This document shows positions 55,779 to 63,923 of a DNA stretch of 64,000 bases, in pieces (the stretch's first letter is position 1; every line of letters begins with the position of its first letter). The DNA is from an uncultured Bacteroidales bacterium (GTDB lineage Bacteria > Bacteroidota > Bacteroidia > Bacteroidales > Muribaculaceae), in the NCBI GenBank assembly GCA_949289215.1, contig CASENC010000008.1, forward strand, positions 45,810-109,809, given 5' to 3'. Below the pieces are notes generated by a model that did not search any database, was not told the DNA's origin, and worked only from the letters and a program-made list of their open reading frames with translations. The translations under genes and the position numbers were made by a program.

Positions 55779-56309
55779 CTAATCAATGTTCCAGTATGCA
55801 TCGGGATCTCCTTCCAGTACATCATCTATCGCCTGGTCGCTCCAGCCCATCTCGTCTTGGACGTAAGTTCCGTTATATTCATCATACGTTTGACGTTCTT
55901 CTTCGCAATACCCGACACTGTCGTAATCGCAAGGACTTGTGCCACGCTTGGGCAACGATGGATTGAGGTCGTGGAAATCAACTAATCTTGCAACACCATC
56001 CTTTTCTACCCGCGTAGAAAAACGGCCTTTGCCATAAAAATTCCATATGTTGTCATATTCACACGGCAATACTTCCTCACCCTTTTCATTTATTATGCCC
56101 CACTTGTCGGTGCAGAAGAATATAAGTCCCTCTACGTGGCGACGTTCCGTATTCTTCACCCTGCACAGTCCTTGTTCAAAGCCGTCGATCCACCCATATT
56201 TGCCAAATGGAACAATCTCGTTCCCGTCGCTGTCAATCACGCCCCATTTGCGATCAGAACGTTCAACAACTGTTACCTCACCGTAATTCTTCTCTACAAT
56301 GTTTTTCAT
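55779..56309 (-). CDS. WG-repeat protein of the retron locus
   Basis: A 176-residue protein with WG repeats: KWGVIDSDGNEIVPFGKYGW at about residues 22-41 and KWGIINEKGEEVLPCEYDNI at about 88-107. A weaker third repeat follows. WG repeats form beta-rich binding modules that occur in many Bacteroidota proteins of unknown role. The tail, about 125-176, is very acidic (YCEEERQTYDEYNG, then DDVLEGDPDAYWNID). No signal peptide or membrane helix is seen, so it is cytosolic. It has its own -7 element, and lies between the WYL regulator and the retron on the same strand. It may belong to the defence module or be a passenger. Confidence 0.75.
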   Translation of the reverse strand: MKNIVEKNYGEVTVVERSDRKWGVIDSDGNEIVPFGKYGWIDGFEQGLCRVKNTERRHVEGLIFFCTDKWGIINEKGEEVLPCEYDNIWNFYGKGRFSTRVEKDGVARLVDFHDLNPSLPKRGTSPCDYDSVGYCEEERQTYDEYNGTYVQDEMGWSDQAIDDVLEGDPDAYWNID

Positions 56310-56341
56310 ATTTGCCTCCTCGATTTTTTTGTTTTCTGTTG

Positions 56342-56349
56342 CAAAGTTA
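56342..56349 (-). promoter_or_regulatory. -7 promoter element of the WG-repeat gene
   Basis: TAACTTTG on the minus strand, 32 bases before the ATG, in the 57-base gap after the WYL gene. The -33 place falls inside the end of the WYL gene and is not a good match. Confidence 0.5.
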
Positions 56350-56366
56350 ACTGTGCGTTGCGAACT

Positions 56367-57434
56367 CTATTTTCGCACTTTCATGTATTCCTTTTCCATG
56401 TCACACACCCGTTCCCAAATCTTGTCTTGTATAACGGTCGGTTCAAGCACCACGAGTTCTTTCCCGAAAGATGACAATTCGCGTATAAGCTCATAATTCT
56501 CCTTGCAGTCGATCCTATAAAAACGCCCACCTGAAAGTCGTGGATATTTTTCCCTAAGCTCAAGCGTTTTAGCCTCGCCCAATGTCCGTTGCGACTCATG
56601 GATAGGCTTGGTGGCAACATAATCCTTCGACACGTCGCTCACCCAAAAGTATATTTCATACAACAGACTGCCATCAAGCAATGTCACGCCCACTATGTCT
56701 TCAAAGCGTTCATTCAGGTCGCCTTCATAGTCGATATATCTGTGCGATGGCAACGGAACAACATCGTCTATGCGGTCGAGGCTGAAGTTGAGAAGTTTAA
56801 GGTTGTCCTCGGCAGCCCCGAGCAGATACCAACGCCTGTTATACTCCTTCAGCAAATATGGATAAACGATTGTTGACAGCCCCTTTCCCGTCGCGTCAAA
56901 CTTGTGGTAACGCAGTTCCACAGCCTGCCGTTGGGATATGGCGGTAAATAGCATGCCTAATATGTTTGAGTTTTCAAGCGGATTTTTCGTGAACGACACA
57001 ATCTGCCGACCGGGCTGCTTCACGCCAAGCCTTAGCCGCAAACCTTCAAGCCCCTCCAAGTTTGGCAACCCGTCAAACTGGCCCAGCATCGATAGTGCCT
57101 CCTTCAGTAGATATTCCTCATCGTCGGTGAGCGGCTTGCTAAATATCGAGAAACCCGGATGGGCATAGCGCAAGCGCATCTTCTTACGTCCATCACTCCC
57201 GCCGTCAACATAATAACGCTCGATGTCAACGCCCTCAAACGGACTTTTATATTCCAGGTATTCAATGTCTTTCTCTATCGTTCTGCGACACACGCCATCG
57301 GAGTCTGCGTCTATCTCCGACAGGCGGTTGTTCACCTCCTCGGTCAAGTCGTCAAGCGAGTAATTATGATACCTGTTAGACAGCAGTTCATCCAATATCT
57401 TGTACCTGCTCATTGCATTTTTATTCTGTGGCAT
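56367..57434 (-). CDS. WYL-domain transcriptional regulator
   Basis: A 355-residue DNA-binding regulator. An N-terminal helix-turn-helix occupies about residues 8-60 (YKILDELLSNRYHNYSLDDL, CRRTIEKDIEYLE). A linker follows, then the WYL domain near 175-260, with the eponymous RRWYLLGAAED and the basic strand text YNRRWY. A WCX-like C-terminal part ends the protein. WYL regulators such as BrxR and CapW repress phage-defence loci and sense nucleic-acid or nucleotide ligands. A perfect dyad covers its promoter, which suggests self-control. The first ATG (57434) is used; the next at 57413 (MSRYKILDELL) is equally possible. Confidence 0.88.
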   Translation of the reverse strand: MPQNKNAMSRYKILDELLSNRYHNYSLDDLTEEVNNRLSEIDADSDGVCRRTIEKDIEYLEYKSPFEGVDIERYYVDGGSDGRKKMRLRYAHPGFSIFSKPLTDDEEYLLKEALSMLGQFDGLPNLEGLEGLRLRLGVKQPGRQIVSFTKNPLENSNILGMLFTAISQRQAVELRYHKFDATGKGLSTIVYPYLLKEYNRRWYLLGAAEDNLKLLNFSLDRIDDVVPLPSHRYIDYEGDLNERFEDIVGVTLLDGSLLYEIYFWVSDVSKDYVATKPIHESQRTLGEAKTLELREKYPRLSGGRFYRIDCKENYELIRELSSFGKELVVLEPTVIQDKIWERVCDMEKEYMKVRK

Positions 57435-57480
57435 AGTTCCTAACTCTTATTCGAAATGAAATTTTCGTATCACAACAGTG

Positions 57481-57488
57481 CAAAGTTA
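57481..57488 (-). promoter_or_regulatory. -7 promoter element of the WYL gene
   Basis: TAACTTTG on the minus strand, 46 bases before the WYL ATG. The -33 region is taken up by the dyad at 57497-57517. Confidence 0.6.
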
Positions 57489-57496
57489 CGGATTAA

Positions 57497-57517
57497 CCAC
57501 GAACCCTATGTTCGTGG
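57497..57517. promoter_or_regulatory. Perfect dyad over the WYL promoter (operator candidate)
   Basis: CCACGAAC, five bases, GTTCGTGG: 8-base perfect arms. It starts nine bases upstream of the -7 box and therefore covers the -33 position. This is the place for a repressor to act; the WYL protein itself is the obvious candidate. Confidence 0.65.
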
Positions 57518-57538
57518 CATAAACAAATATGCCGTTCA

Positions 57539-57566
57539 TTTTGTGAATGTGTACACATTCACAAAA
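57539..57566. promoter_or_regulatory. 28-bp perfect palindrome upstream of the WYL gene
   Basis: The half-site is TTTTGTGAATGTGT, followed at once by its full reverse complement with no spacer. It is 50 bases upstream of the WYL -7 box and beside the gdhA terminator. The pattern, with A rather than T after the stem, does not fit a terminator, so a protein-binding site is likelier. Confidence 0.6.
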
Positions 57567-57610
57567 AAGGCACAGGCTGCCCCTCATAACCCGTGGACAA
57601 CCTGTGTGCC
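57567..57610 (-). terminator. Intrinsic terminator after gdhA
   Basis: On the minus strand GGCACACAGG and CCTGTGCC pair around an inner stem-loop, then TTTTTTGTG. It lies 27 bases after the gdhA stop and isolates the defence module from gdhA. Confidence 0.7.
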
Positions 57611-57636
57611 GATCTTGCAACTTTTTTATAGCATCA

Positions 57637-58971
57637 TCAGAGCACGCCTTGTGCCATCATTGCCTTAGCAACCTTCATGAAGCCGGCTACATTGGCACCG
57701 CGGACGTAATTGACATATCCATCTTCTTCCTTGCCATACTTCAAGCATTGCTCATGGATATTGGCCATGATACCTTTCAACTTGGCATCAACCTCCTCGG
57801 CAGTCCAAGTGAGTTTTTGCGAGTTCTGTGCCATTTCAAGCCCTGATACCGATACACCGCCGGCATTTGCAGCCTTGCCCGGAGCATAAAGTATTTTTGC
57901 CTTGATAAATTCATGCACAGCCTCGGGTGTAGATGGCATATTTGCACCTTCCGACACAGCAATGCAACCATTGGCAAGCAATGCACGGGCATCGTCACCA
58001 TCAAGCTCGTTCTGAGTAGCCGACGGCATGGCAATGTCGCACGGCACATTCCATGGACGACCACCGTCGAAATATTCGCAACCATATTCCTCGGCAAACT
58101 CGCGGATACGGCCACGGTAAACGTTCTTCAATTGGAAAATATAATCAAGTTGCTCACGAGTGATACCATCGGGAACATAGATTGTACCATTCGAGTCGCT
58201 CATGGTGATTACTTTCGCGCCCAGTTGTAGCAATTTCTCGGCAGTGTAAGTTGCCACATTGCCCGAGCCCGAAATGGCAACTCTCTTGCCCTTTATGTCA
58301 ATTCCACGGGTAGCAAGCATATTGAGCAAGAAATACACATTGCCGTAACCGGTAGCTTCGGGGCGAATAAGCGAACCGCCGAATTCCATGCCTTTGCCGG
58401 TGAAAGTACCGGTGTTTTCGCGAGCCATCTTCTTGTACATACCATACATATAGCCCACTTCACGACCTCCAACGCCTATGTCACCAGCAGGAACGTCGGT
58501 ATCGGGACCTATATGACGCCACAATTCGGCTATATAAGCCTGGCAGAAGCGCATTACTTCCATATCTGACTTGCCTTTGGGATTGAAATCCGAACCACCC
58601 TTGGCACCGCCCATCGCGAGCGTGGTGAGTGAATTCTTGAATGTCTGCTCGAATGCAAGGAATTTAAGAATAGACAAGTTAACCGATGCATGGAACCTTA
58701 TGCCCCCCTTGTACGGGCCTATGGCATTGTTGTGCTGCACACGATAAGCCATATTGTTCTGAATACGGCCTTTGTCATCGATCCACGAAACCCTAAATGC
58801 AAAAATCCTATCGGGAATGCACAGGCGTTCAATCAAATTGTAGCGCTCAAATTCGGGATGCTCGTTATAAACATCTTCAATAGTTGTCAAAACCTCTTCA
58901 ACTGCTTGCAGATACTCCGGCTCATTAGGGAAACGCCGTTTCAAATCATTTAATACTTCGCTTGCTTTCAT
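57637..58971 (-). CDS. gdhA: NADP-type glutamate dehydrogenase
   Basis: Makes glutamate from 2-oxoglutarate and ammonium, a main nitrogen-assimilation enzyme in Bacteroidales. The hexameric family text is visible: GPYKGGIRFHASVNLSILKF near residue 87, the catalytic lysine in MGGAKGGSDFNPKGKSD near 125, and PAGDIGVGGREVGYMYGMY near 167. The Rossmann turn SGSGNVATYTAEKL lies near 235. At 444 residues the length is normal. A good promoter precedes it and a terminator follows. The coenzyme choice is inferred from the family size and form. Confidence 0.96.
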   Translation of the reverse strand: MKASEVLNDLKRRFPNEPEYLQAVEEVLTTIEDVYNEHPEFERYNLIERLCIPDRIFAFRVSWIDDKGRIQNNMAYRVQHNNAIGPYKGGIRFHASVNLSILKFLAFEQTFKNSLTTLAMGGAKGGSDFNPKGKSDMEVMRFCQAYIAELWRHIGPDTDVPAGDIGVGGREVGYMYGMYKKMARENTGTFTGKGMEFGGSLIRPEATGYGNVYFLLNMLATRGIDIKGKRVAISGSGNVATYTAEKLLQLGAKVITMSDSNGTIYVPDGITREQLDYIFQLKNVYRGRIREFAEEYGCEYFDGGRPWNVPCDIAMPSATQNELDGDDARALLANGCIAVSEGANMPSTPEAVHEFIKAKILYAPGKAANAGGVSVSGLEMAQNSQKLTWTAEEVDAKLKGIMANIHEQCLKYGKEEDGYVNYVRGANVAGFMKVAKAMMAQGVL

Positions 58972-59006
58972 TTTCTTTTTCCTATATTAAAATGATAAAT
59001 CTGCGG

Positions 59007-59036
59007 CAAAGTTACACAAAAAAATTAAAATCACAA
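59007..59036 (-). promoter_or_regulatory. Promoter of gdhA
   Basis: On the minus strand a -33 TTG (59034-59036), 19 bases, then TAACTTTG (59007-59014), 36 bases before the gdhA ATG. Confidence 0.7.
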
Positions 59037-59122
59037 GCAATAGGAAAGCAAAAAACACAAAAAAGAAACATTTTTATGCCAAACATACACAAATACCCAC
59101 AAAAAGCAAGCTATTGCGACAT

Positions 59123-62116
59123 TTATTTCTCCAAACTCTGATAAACCACCGAAAACAACTTGGGGCGAATATCAAGTTTGGCAAAGGCTCTGTTGTCACG
59201 AGTAGGATTGATTTTATTACAAAGAAAAATGAAAATGATGTCGTTTTCAGGATCCACCCAATAACAGGTTCCTGTGAAACCTATATGGCCGAATGTTGCG
59301 GCCGATGCTTCGGCGCAAGTGGGTGATTTCTCGGGATTTTCCATGTCGGGCTTGTCAAACCCCAAGCCTCGACGGGAATTAGGACTTTTAGATTTACAAA
59401 ACAAATCGATTGTTGATGAATTCAAATACCTTCGACCGCCATACGTGCCGCCATTGAGCCACATCTGAAAAAGCTTCGACAAGTCGTTGGCATTGGAAAA
59501 AAGCCCGGCATTTCCCTGCACGCCGCCCGAATAGGCCGCCGTTTCATCGTGCACATATCCCTGCAACGTCTGGTGCCGCAACATGGGGTCGTATTCGGTG
59601 GGAGCTATCTCCGAAGCCTTGAAATGCGACAAAGGGGTGTATAGCGTGTGATATGCCCCGAGCGGGGCAAATACATTCTCTTCCACATACTCATCGTGAT
59701 GCTTGCCGGTTGCATTTTCCTCGGCATTCATCAACAAACAGAAGTTTAGACAACTGTAACGGTACTTCTTGTTCTTGCGCAAAGGTGTGTTGTAAATGCG
59801 TCGCATTATGGTATCGTGCATGGCCTCGCCTACATAAACCCCATCGGCAACAACCATGCAAAATTCATCGTCTTGTTTAGGTGAAACTATGTCACGGCGC
59901 ACACGGGCCGAACGGTTGCCATACAAGTTTCGAGCCACACGCACCGAATGAGTCGCACTTTTACGGCGACTGAAAAGCCTTCCCGTGTAGGATGCGGTAT
60001 CGATCATCACATCATACATATTTAGTGACGGCGGCATACCCGACTCGTGATAAAGCAACTGCCGCAACGTGATTTCTGCCTTGTCGGTACCCCGCAACTG
60101 CGGTATATACTCACTTATGGCGGCATCCACATCTATCAGCCCTGCATCATAAGCTTCCATCAGTCCGGCAATTGTTCCGGTTCCTTTTGTCACCGATGCA
60201 AGGTCGTAAATGGTATTTACTGTCACCGGCACCCCTGATTTATAATCGAGGTTGCCATATGCTTTGTTGCATACCACCTTACCATGCCTTGCCACAAGCA
60301 CTTGGCAACCGGGAAATGCCTTGGTTCTCAACCCTTCATCTACAAGCGAATCAATGCGCAGTGCCATATCGGAATTAAGTCCTTCTTCCTCGGGAACGCC
60401 ATAACCAAGCCGGATTGCCGATGTGGACACCCCGGCGCCTGCCTTTGCCACCCCTTCGATTGACACAGGCAATTTACCCGATGCCGCATTGCCACCAAAC
60501 ACCGTTTGAGCCGCATAATCCTCGGCGAGGTTGCAATCATCATAGGCCATAACCACTGCCGACGACCGGCCTAACGCCGACGCAAAACGAGCCGTCGAAT
60601 AAGCTGACGTGAACATCACGCTTACCAATTTACCGGTGACCTTTTGCGAAATTTGGTCGAGTGCGGAAGCATATTTCCTGTCGCTCGAATGAACGGCGGC
60701 AAGCACCACGTCATATTCGTTCAGTTCCCGACAAAGACGCTCGATCGACATACCATCGTAATAATCGAATTTACCTGTTTCGGCATACATTCGGCAACGG
60801 TTTTGAAACATCGATGTCAAGCCGCCCTTGCCTCCAAGCGACAAAACGGCCACACGAGTCTTGTCAAGTTCCTTCAGCGGCAACAATGCACTATCGTTCT
60901 TCACAACCGTTATGGCAGCCGCCCACAATTTATTAGCCAAAGCCTCGGCCCTACCCGAATTAATATCGGTGACAAGTCCGGCTGTTTTTATATGTTGGCG
61001 TTTATTCAATCCCAATACATATTTATATTGCAACATTTTTCGGCACCGCGCTTCAATCAATTGCTTTGACAAACGCCCCGAAGCAACTGCATTTTTTATC
61101 GATGCAAATTCACCGGCCACGTTCACAGGGCCAAGCATCACATCGTTGCCCGCAAGCAAGGCTTTCACACACACATCGTTCTCACGTGTTACACCTTTCA
61201 TGGCAAGGCCATCGGTAAATATCAGCCCGTTGAACCCCATTTCGGTCTGCAACAAGTCGGTTACCACCTTATGCGACAACGATGACGGTATCTGCTCGTC
61301 AAATAGTGCCGGTATATACAAGTGAGCCGTCAGCATTCCCGACAGCCCTGCATCGATATATTGCGTAAACGGAACAAACTCACACGCCTTTAGCTGCGAA
61401 CGATTTTTATTTATCGTCGGCAACGTTTTGTGTGAATCTTGCGACGTGTTGCCATGCCCCGGAAAATGCTTGGCCACCGACAACACTCCGCCATCTTCAA
61501 GCCCTTTAGAATAAGCAATACCGTGACGTGCCACAAGCTCAGGGTCCTCACCATACGACCGAGTGCCTATGACAGGATTTTCGGGATTGTCATTCACGTC
61601 AAGCACAGGTGCAAAATTCACCTGTATCCCGGCACGGCGGCATTGCCTGGCGATTTCCCTGCCATATTCATAAAGCAACCTGTCATCGGCTATGGCACCA
61701 AGAACCATATTGCGCGGATATCGCACGGCATCGGTGAAACGCATCGACAATCCCCACTCACCGTCGAGTGTCATCAACAGCGGCACATCGGTTATCGATT
61801 GGGCATAATTTGTCAATTCGGCCTGCTCCTTCAGTTTACCCTTCGTATATAACAATCCGCCTATATGGTATCGGTTAATGAGTTTTTTTATCCATGCCTT
61901 GTTGTTTTGATCGGTCGATGGCATCACTTGTGCCACTATCAATTGGCCTATCTTCTCGTCAAACGTCATCGACGACATGACCGAATCGACCCAAAAGTTC
62001 ATTTCCTCAAAATCAACACCATTAAAAATGGTTGGCTGCTTAGGCTCTCTCGCCGCCACAGCAGCCAAGACACTTATTGCGAATACCGTCAACAGCAAAA
62101 AAATTCTATGTTTCAT
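59123..62116 (-). CDS. Glycoside hydrolase family 3 / serine hydrolase fusion
   Basis: A 997-residue exported two-domain enzyme. A signal peptide covers about residues 1-22. A GH3 N-acetylhexosaminidase-like domain spans about 40-380, with KHFPGHGNTSQDSHKTLP and the nucleophile Asp in IFTDGLAMKGV. A GH3 C-terminal sandwich follows to about 560. A beta-lactamase-like serine hydrolase covers about 585-997, with SVTK near 640 (nucleophile Ser and Lys), YSCLNF near 785 and GHIGFTGT near 945. Such fusions are known in Bacteroidales and are thought to act on peptidoglycan fragments. I chose ATG 62116, which starts the signal peptide; a GTG at 62137 overlaps the upstream gene further. Both active sites look intact. 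Confidence 0.9.
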   Translation of the reverse strand: MKHRIFLLLTVFAISVLAAVAAREPKQPTIFNGVDFEEMNFWVDSVMSSMTFDEKIGQLIVAQVMPSTDQNNKAWIKKLINRYHIGGLLYTKGKLKEQAELTNYAQSITDVPLLMTLDGEWGLSMRFTDAVRYPRNMVLGAIADDRLLYEYGREIARQCRRAGIQVNFAPVLDVNDNPENPVIGTRSYGEDPELVARHGIAYSKGLEDGGVLSVAKHFPGHGNTSQDSHKTLPTINKNRSQLKACEFVPFTQYIDAGLSGMLTAHLYIPALFDEQIPSSLSHKVVTDLLQTEMGFNGLIFTDGLAMKGVTRENDVCVKALLAGNDVMLGPVNVAGEFASIKNAVASGRLSKQLIEARCRKMLQYKYVLGLNKRQHIKTAGLVTDINSGRAEALANKLWAAAITVVKNDSALLPLKELDKTRVAVLSLGGKGGLTSMFQNRCRMYAETGKFDYYDGMSIERLCRELNEYDVVLAAVHSSDRKYASALDQISQKVTGKLVSVMFTSAYSTARFASALGRSSAVVMAYDDCNLAEDYAAQTVFGGNAASGKLPVSIEGVAKAGAGVSTSAIRLGYGVPEEEGLNSDMALRIDSLVDEGLRTKAFPGCQVLVARHGKVVCNKAYGNLDYKSGVPVTVNTIYDLASVTKGTGTIAGLMEAYDAGLIDVDAAISEYIPQLRGTDKAEITLRQLLYHESGMPPSLNMYDVMIDTASYTGRLFSRRKSATHSVRVARNLYGNRSARVRRDIVSPKQDDEFCMVVADGVYVGEAMHDTIMRRIYNTPLRKNKKYRYSCLNFCLLMNAEENATGKHHDEYVEENVFAPLGAYHTLYTPLSHFKASEIAPTEYDPMLRHQTLQGYVHDETAAYSGGVQGNAGLFSNANDLSKLFQMWLNGGTYGGRRYLNSSTIDLFCKSKSPNSRRGLGFDKPDMENPEKSPTCAEASAATFGHIGFTGTCYWVDPENDIIFIFLCNKINPTRDNRAFAKLDIRPKLFSVVYQSLEK

Positions 62117-62124
62117 TGTTGAAA

Positions 62125-63654
62125 TCAATTTATGCACTGCATTCTGGCACGGCTGCTCGGCTGTATAAGCACATCGTTAAGCCCCATTTTTTTCACATAA
62201 TCCAGCACACGTGTGCCGAATTTCTCGTTATCGCAATAAATAAAATCTTTATTCTCAAACGAAGTAAGATGGTCACCTCCGTGAGCCAAATAATCAAGAG
62301 TGGCTATACGGTATATCTTGGCACGGTTCACAGCCATGCCGCGCACCGTGGCAGCCTCAACGGTTCCGTCCTTTTTATAAAGCACCTTTACATTGTTGCT
62401 CACGGCATCACCGCCGCGTTTCGCCATCACCTCAAATGCCTCAAGCAGCTCTTCGCCGCTCACGTCTATCACCACAAGCTTGTTATTAAACGGGAACATT
62501 GCCCCAATCAGACCTTCCGAAACATTGCCCTCGGGCATAGATTGCCTAATACCGCCCTTGTTCATAATTGCAAGGTCCACATTCAGACCGCTTTGGTTAA
62601 CCGTCATCTCAAATGCCATGTCGGCAACCCAGTTCTGCATTTCTACGCCGCTGTTGTCATAATACTGTGCCGACTGTGCCACCACATTATTAAGCAGCTT
62701 ATGCACAGGTTTCTGATAAGGGGCGAGGAATGCCTCAAGCCCGGGATAATCAACCCTGTCGTCCCATCGTTTATCCACCGATATCAAATCATAATCCACT
62801 ACCGCAAGGCTGTCAAGGTCTATTTTTATGCAGCCCACATATTTTCCCATGTTACCGGTCTGCGTCACAGGAATTTCACGACCGGCTTTGTTGGCCACCT
62901 TCCATGGCACACTTGCCGGGTTATCCGGGTCGATTAAAGTATGTGAATGACCACCTATAACAAGGTCGATATCACTGCTCGACTTTATAATCTGCACATC
63001 TCCCGGAGAATCGGTATCGGGCATATCATAACCTATGTGGGAAACCATTATCACGAAATCCACTTTTTCCATCTGCTTCAGATATCGTGCCGTTTCATTG
63101 GCCACACGAAGCGAATTGTTGTAAACCAACCCGGTACAATTTGCCATGTCAATCATCCCCTCGGGATTAAGATTTATGCCCATTATGCCGAAACGCTTGC
63201 CGCTGTATTCCTTTATGACATATGGCAGATAATGCCCGTTGAGTTTAGTCTCGGCAAGACCGTAATTGGCCGACAGGCGCGTTACCTTCAAAGAATTCTG
63301 GCGAAATGCAAGCGAATCTATACCATTGTCGAATTCATGATTGCCGAGTACCGAAATATCATATCCCAGGCTGTCGAGCAACGGATATTCCACAGCACCT
63401 CCATATAATGAAAAATACAGTGTACCCTGCACAATATCGCCTGCATCAACCAGCAAAACATTCTTTTCTACACTGCGAACGCTGTCAATCAAAGCCTTTC
63501 GGCGCAACACGCCACCTTTGCCGTCAAAATCGGGGTCGATGTGGCTGTGCGTGTCATTAGTGGTAAGAATAACCAAATCCTCGGCACCGGCACTGCCCAT
63601 ACCTATGGCCGCCACAAGGCATAACGCCGCTAATAATCTATTTGCTTTTCCCAT
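62125..63654 (-). CDS. Secreted 5'-nucleotidase / metallophosphatase
   Basis: A 509-residue exported nucleotidase of the UshA type. A signal peptide spans residues 1-24 (RLLAALCLVAAIGMGSAGA). The metallophosphatase domain has ILTTNDTHSHIDPD, LLVDAGDIVQGT, VLGNHEFDNGID, MVSHIGYD and GGHSHTLIDP. The C-terminal nucleotide-binding domain starts near 330 and has AIMNKGGIRQSMPEG and FPFNNKLVV. It probably removes phosphate from extracellular or periplasmic nucleotides. The GH3 fusion gene begins eight bases past its stop, so the two are likely co-transcribed. The 269-base gap upstream shows no promoter that I can support. Confidence 0.9.
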   Translation of the reverse strand: MGKANRLLAALCLVAAIGMGSAGAEDLVILTTNDTHSHIDPDFDGKGGVLRRKALIDSVRSVEKNVLLVDAGDIVQGTLYFSLYGGAVEYPLLDSLGYDISVLGNHEFDNGIDSLAFRQNSLKVTRLSANYGLAETKLNGHYLPYVIKEYSGKRFGIMGINLNPEGMIDMANCTGLVYNNSLRVANETARYLKQMEKVDFVIMVSHIGYDMPDTDSPGDVQIIKSSSDIDLVIGGHSHTLIDPDNPASVPWKVANKAGREIPVTQTGNMGKYVGCIKIDLDSLAVVDYDLISVDKRWDDRVDYPGLEAFLAPYQKPVHKLLNNVVAQSAQYYDNSGVEMQNWVADMAFEMTVNQSGLNVDLAIMNKGGIRQSMPEGNVSEGLIGAMFPFNNKLVVIDVSGEELLEAFEVMAKRGGDAVSNNVKVLYKKDGTVEAATVRGMAVNRAKIYRIATLDYLAHGGDHLTSFENKDFIYCDNEKFGTRVLDYVKKMGLNDVLIQPSSRARMQCIN

Positions 63655-63911
63655 ATTTTCAATTTATCCTGTTTTTTTCACCACGAAATTACGCATTTAT
63701 TGCAAGATACGCCCAACTGCCGGCCACAAATTTTCACTTGCGTCATCCCGGTATCACACCAAAGCGTCACTTGTTGCCCGAAAGTATGCCCGTACCGGTA
63801 TCATTATTGTCAATTCGCTTGCCACCTATACCACGCAGCTTGCAAAAGTCGAGATTAAGCGGATCAGCGGATTTTCCCGGTTGGTGGAGCAGGGATTTCA
63901 GGAATATAGCT

Positions 63912-63919
63912 TAACTTTG
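63912..63919 (+). promoter_or_regulatory. -7 promoter element at the insertion-sequence gene
   Basis: TAACTTTG that ends only four bases before the ATG at 63924, so transcription would begin at or near the start codon. No -33 box is seen. Confidence 0.35.
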
Positions 63920-63923
63920 TATC

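Noticed and set aside
57539-57566. Palindrome as a Rho-independent terminator
   Set aside because: It has no loop and is followed by A rather than T on either strand; the true gdhA terminator lies beside it at 57567-57610.
63748-63803. Direct repeat CCGGTATCA twice, 47 bases apart, before the possible insertion sequence
   Set aside because: Nine bases is within chance for the region and neither copy sits at a recognisable element end.
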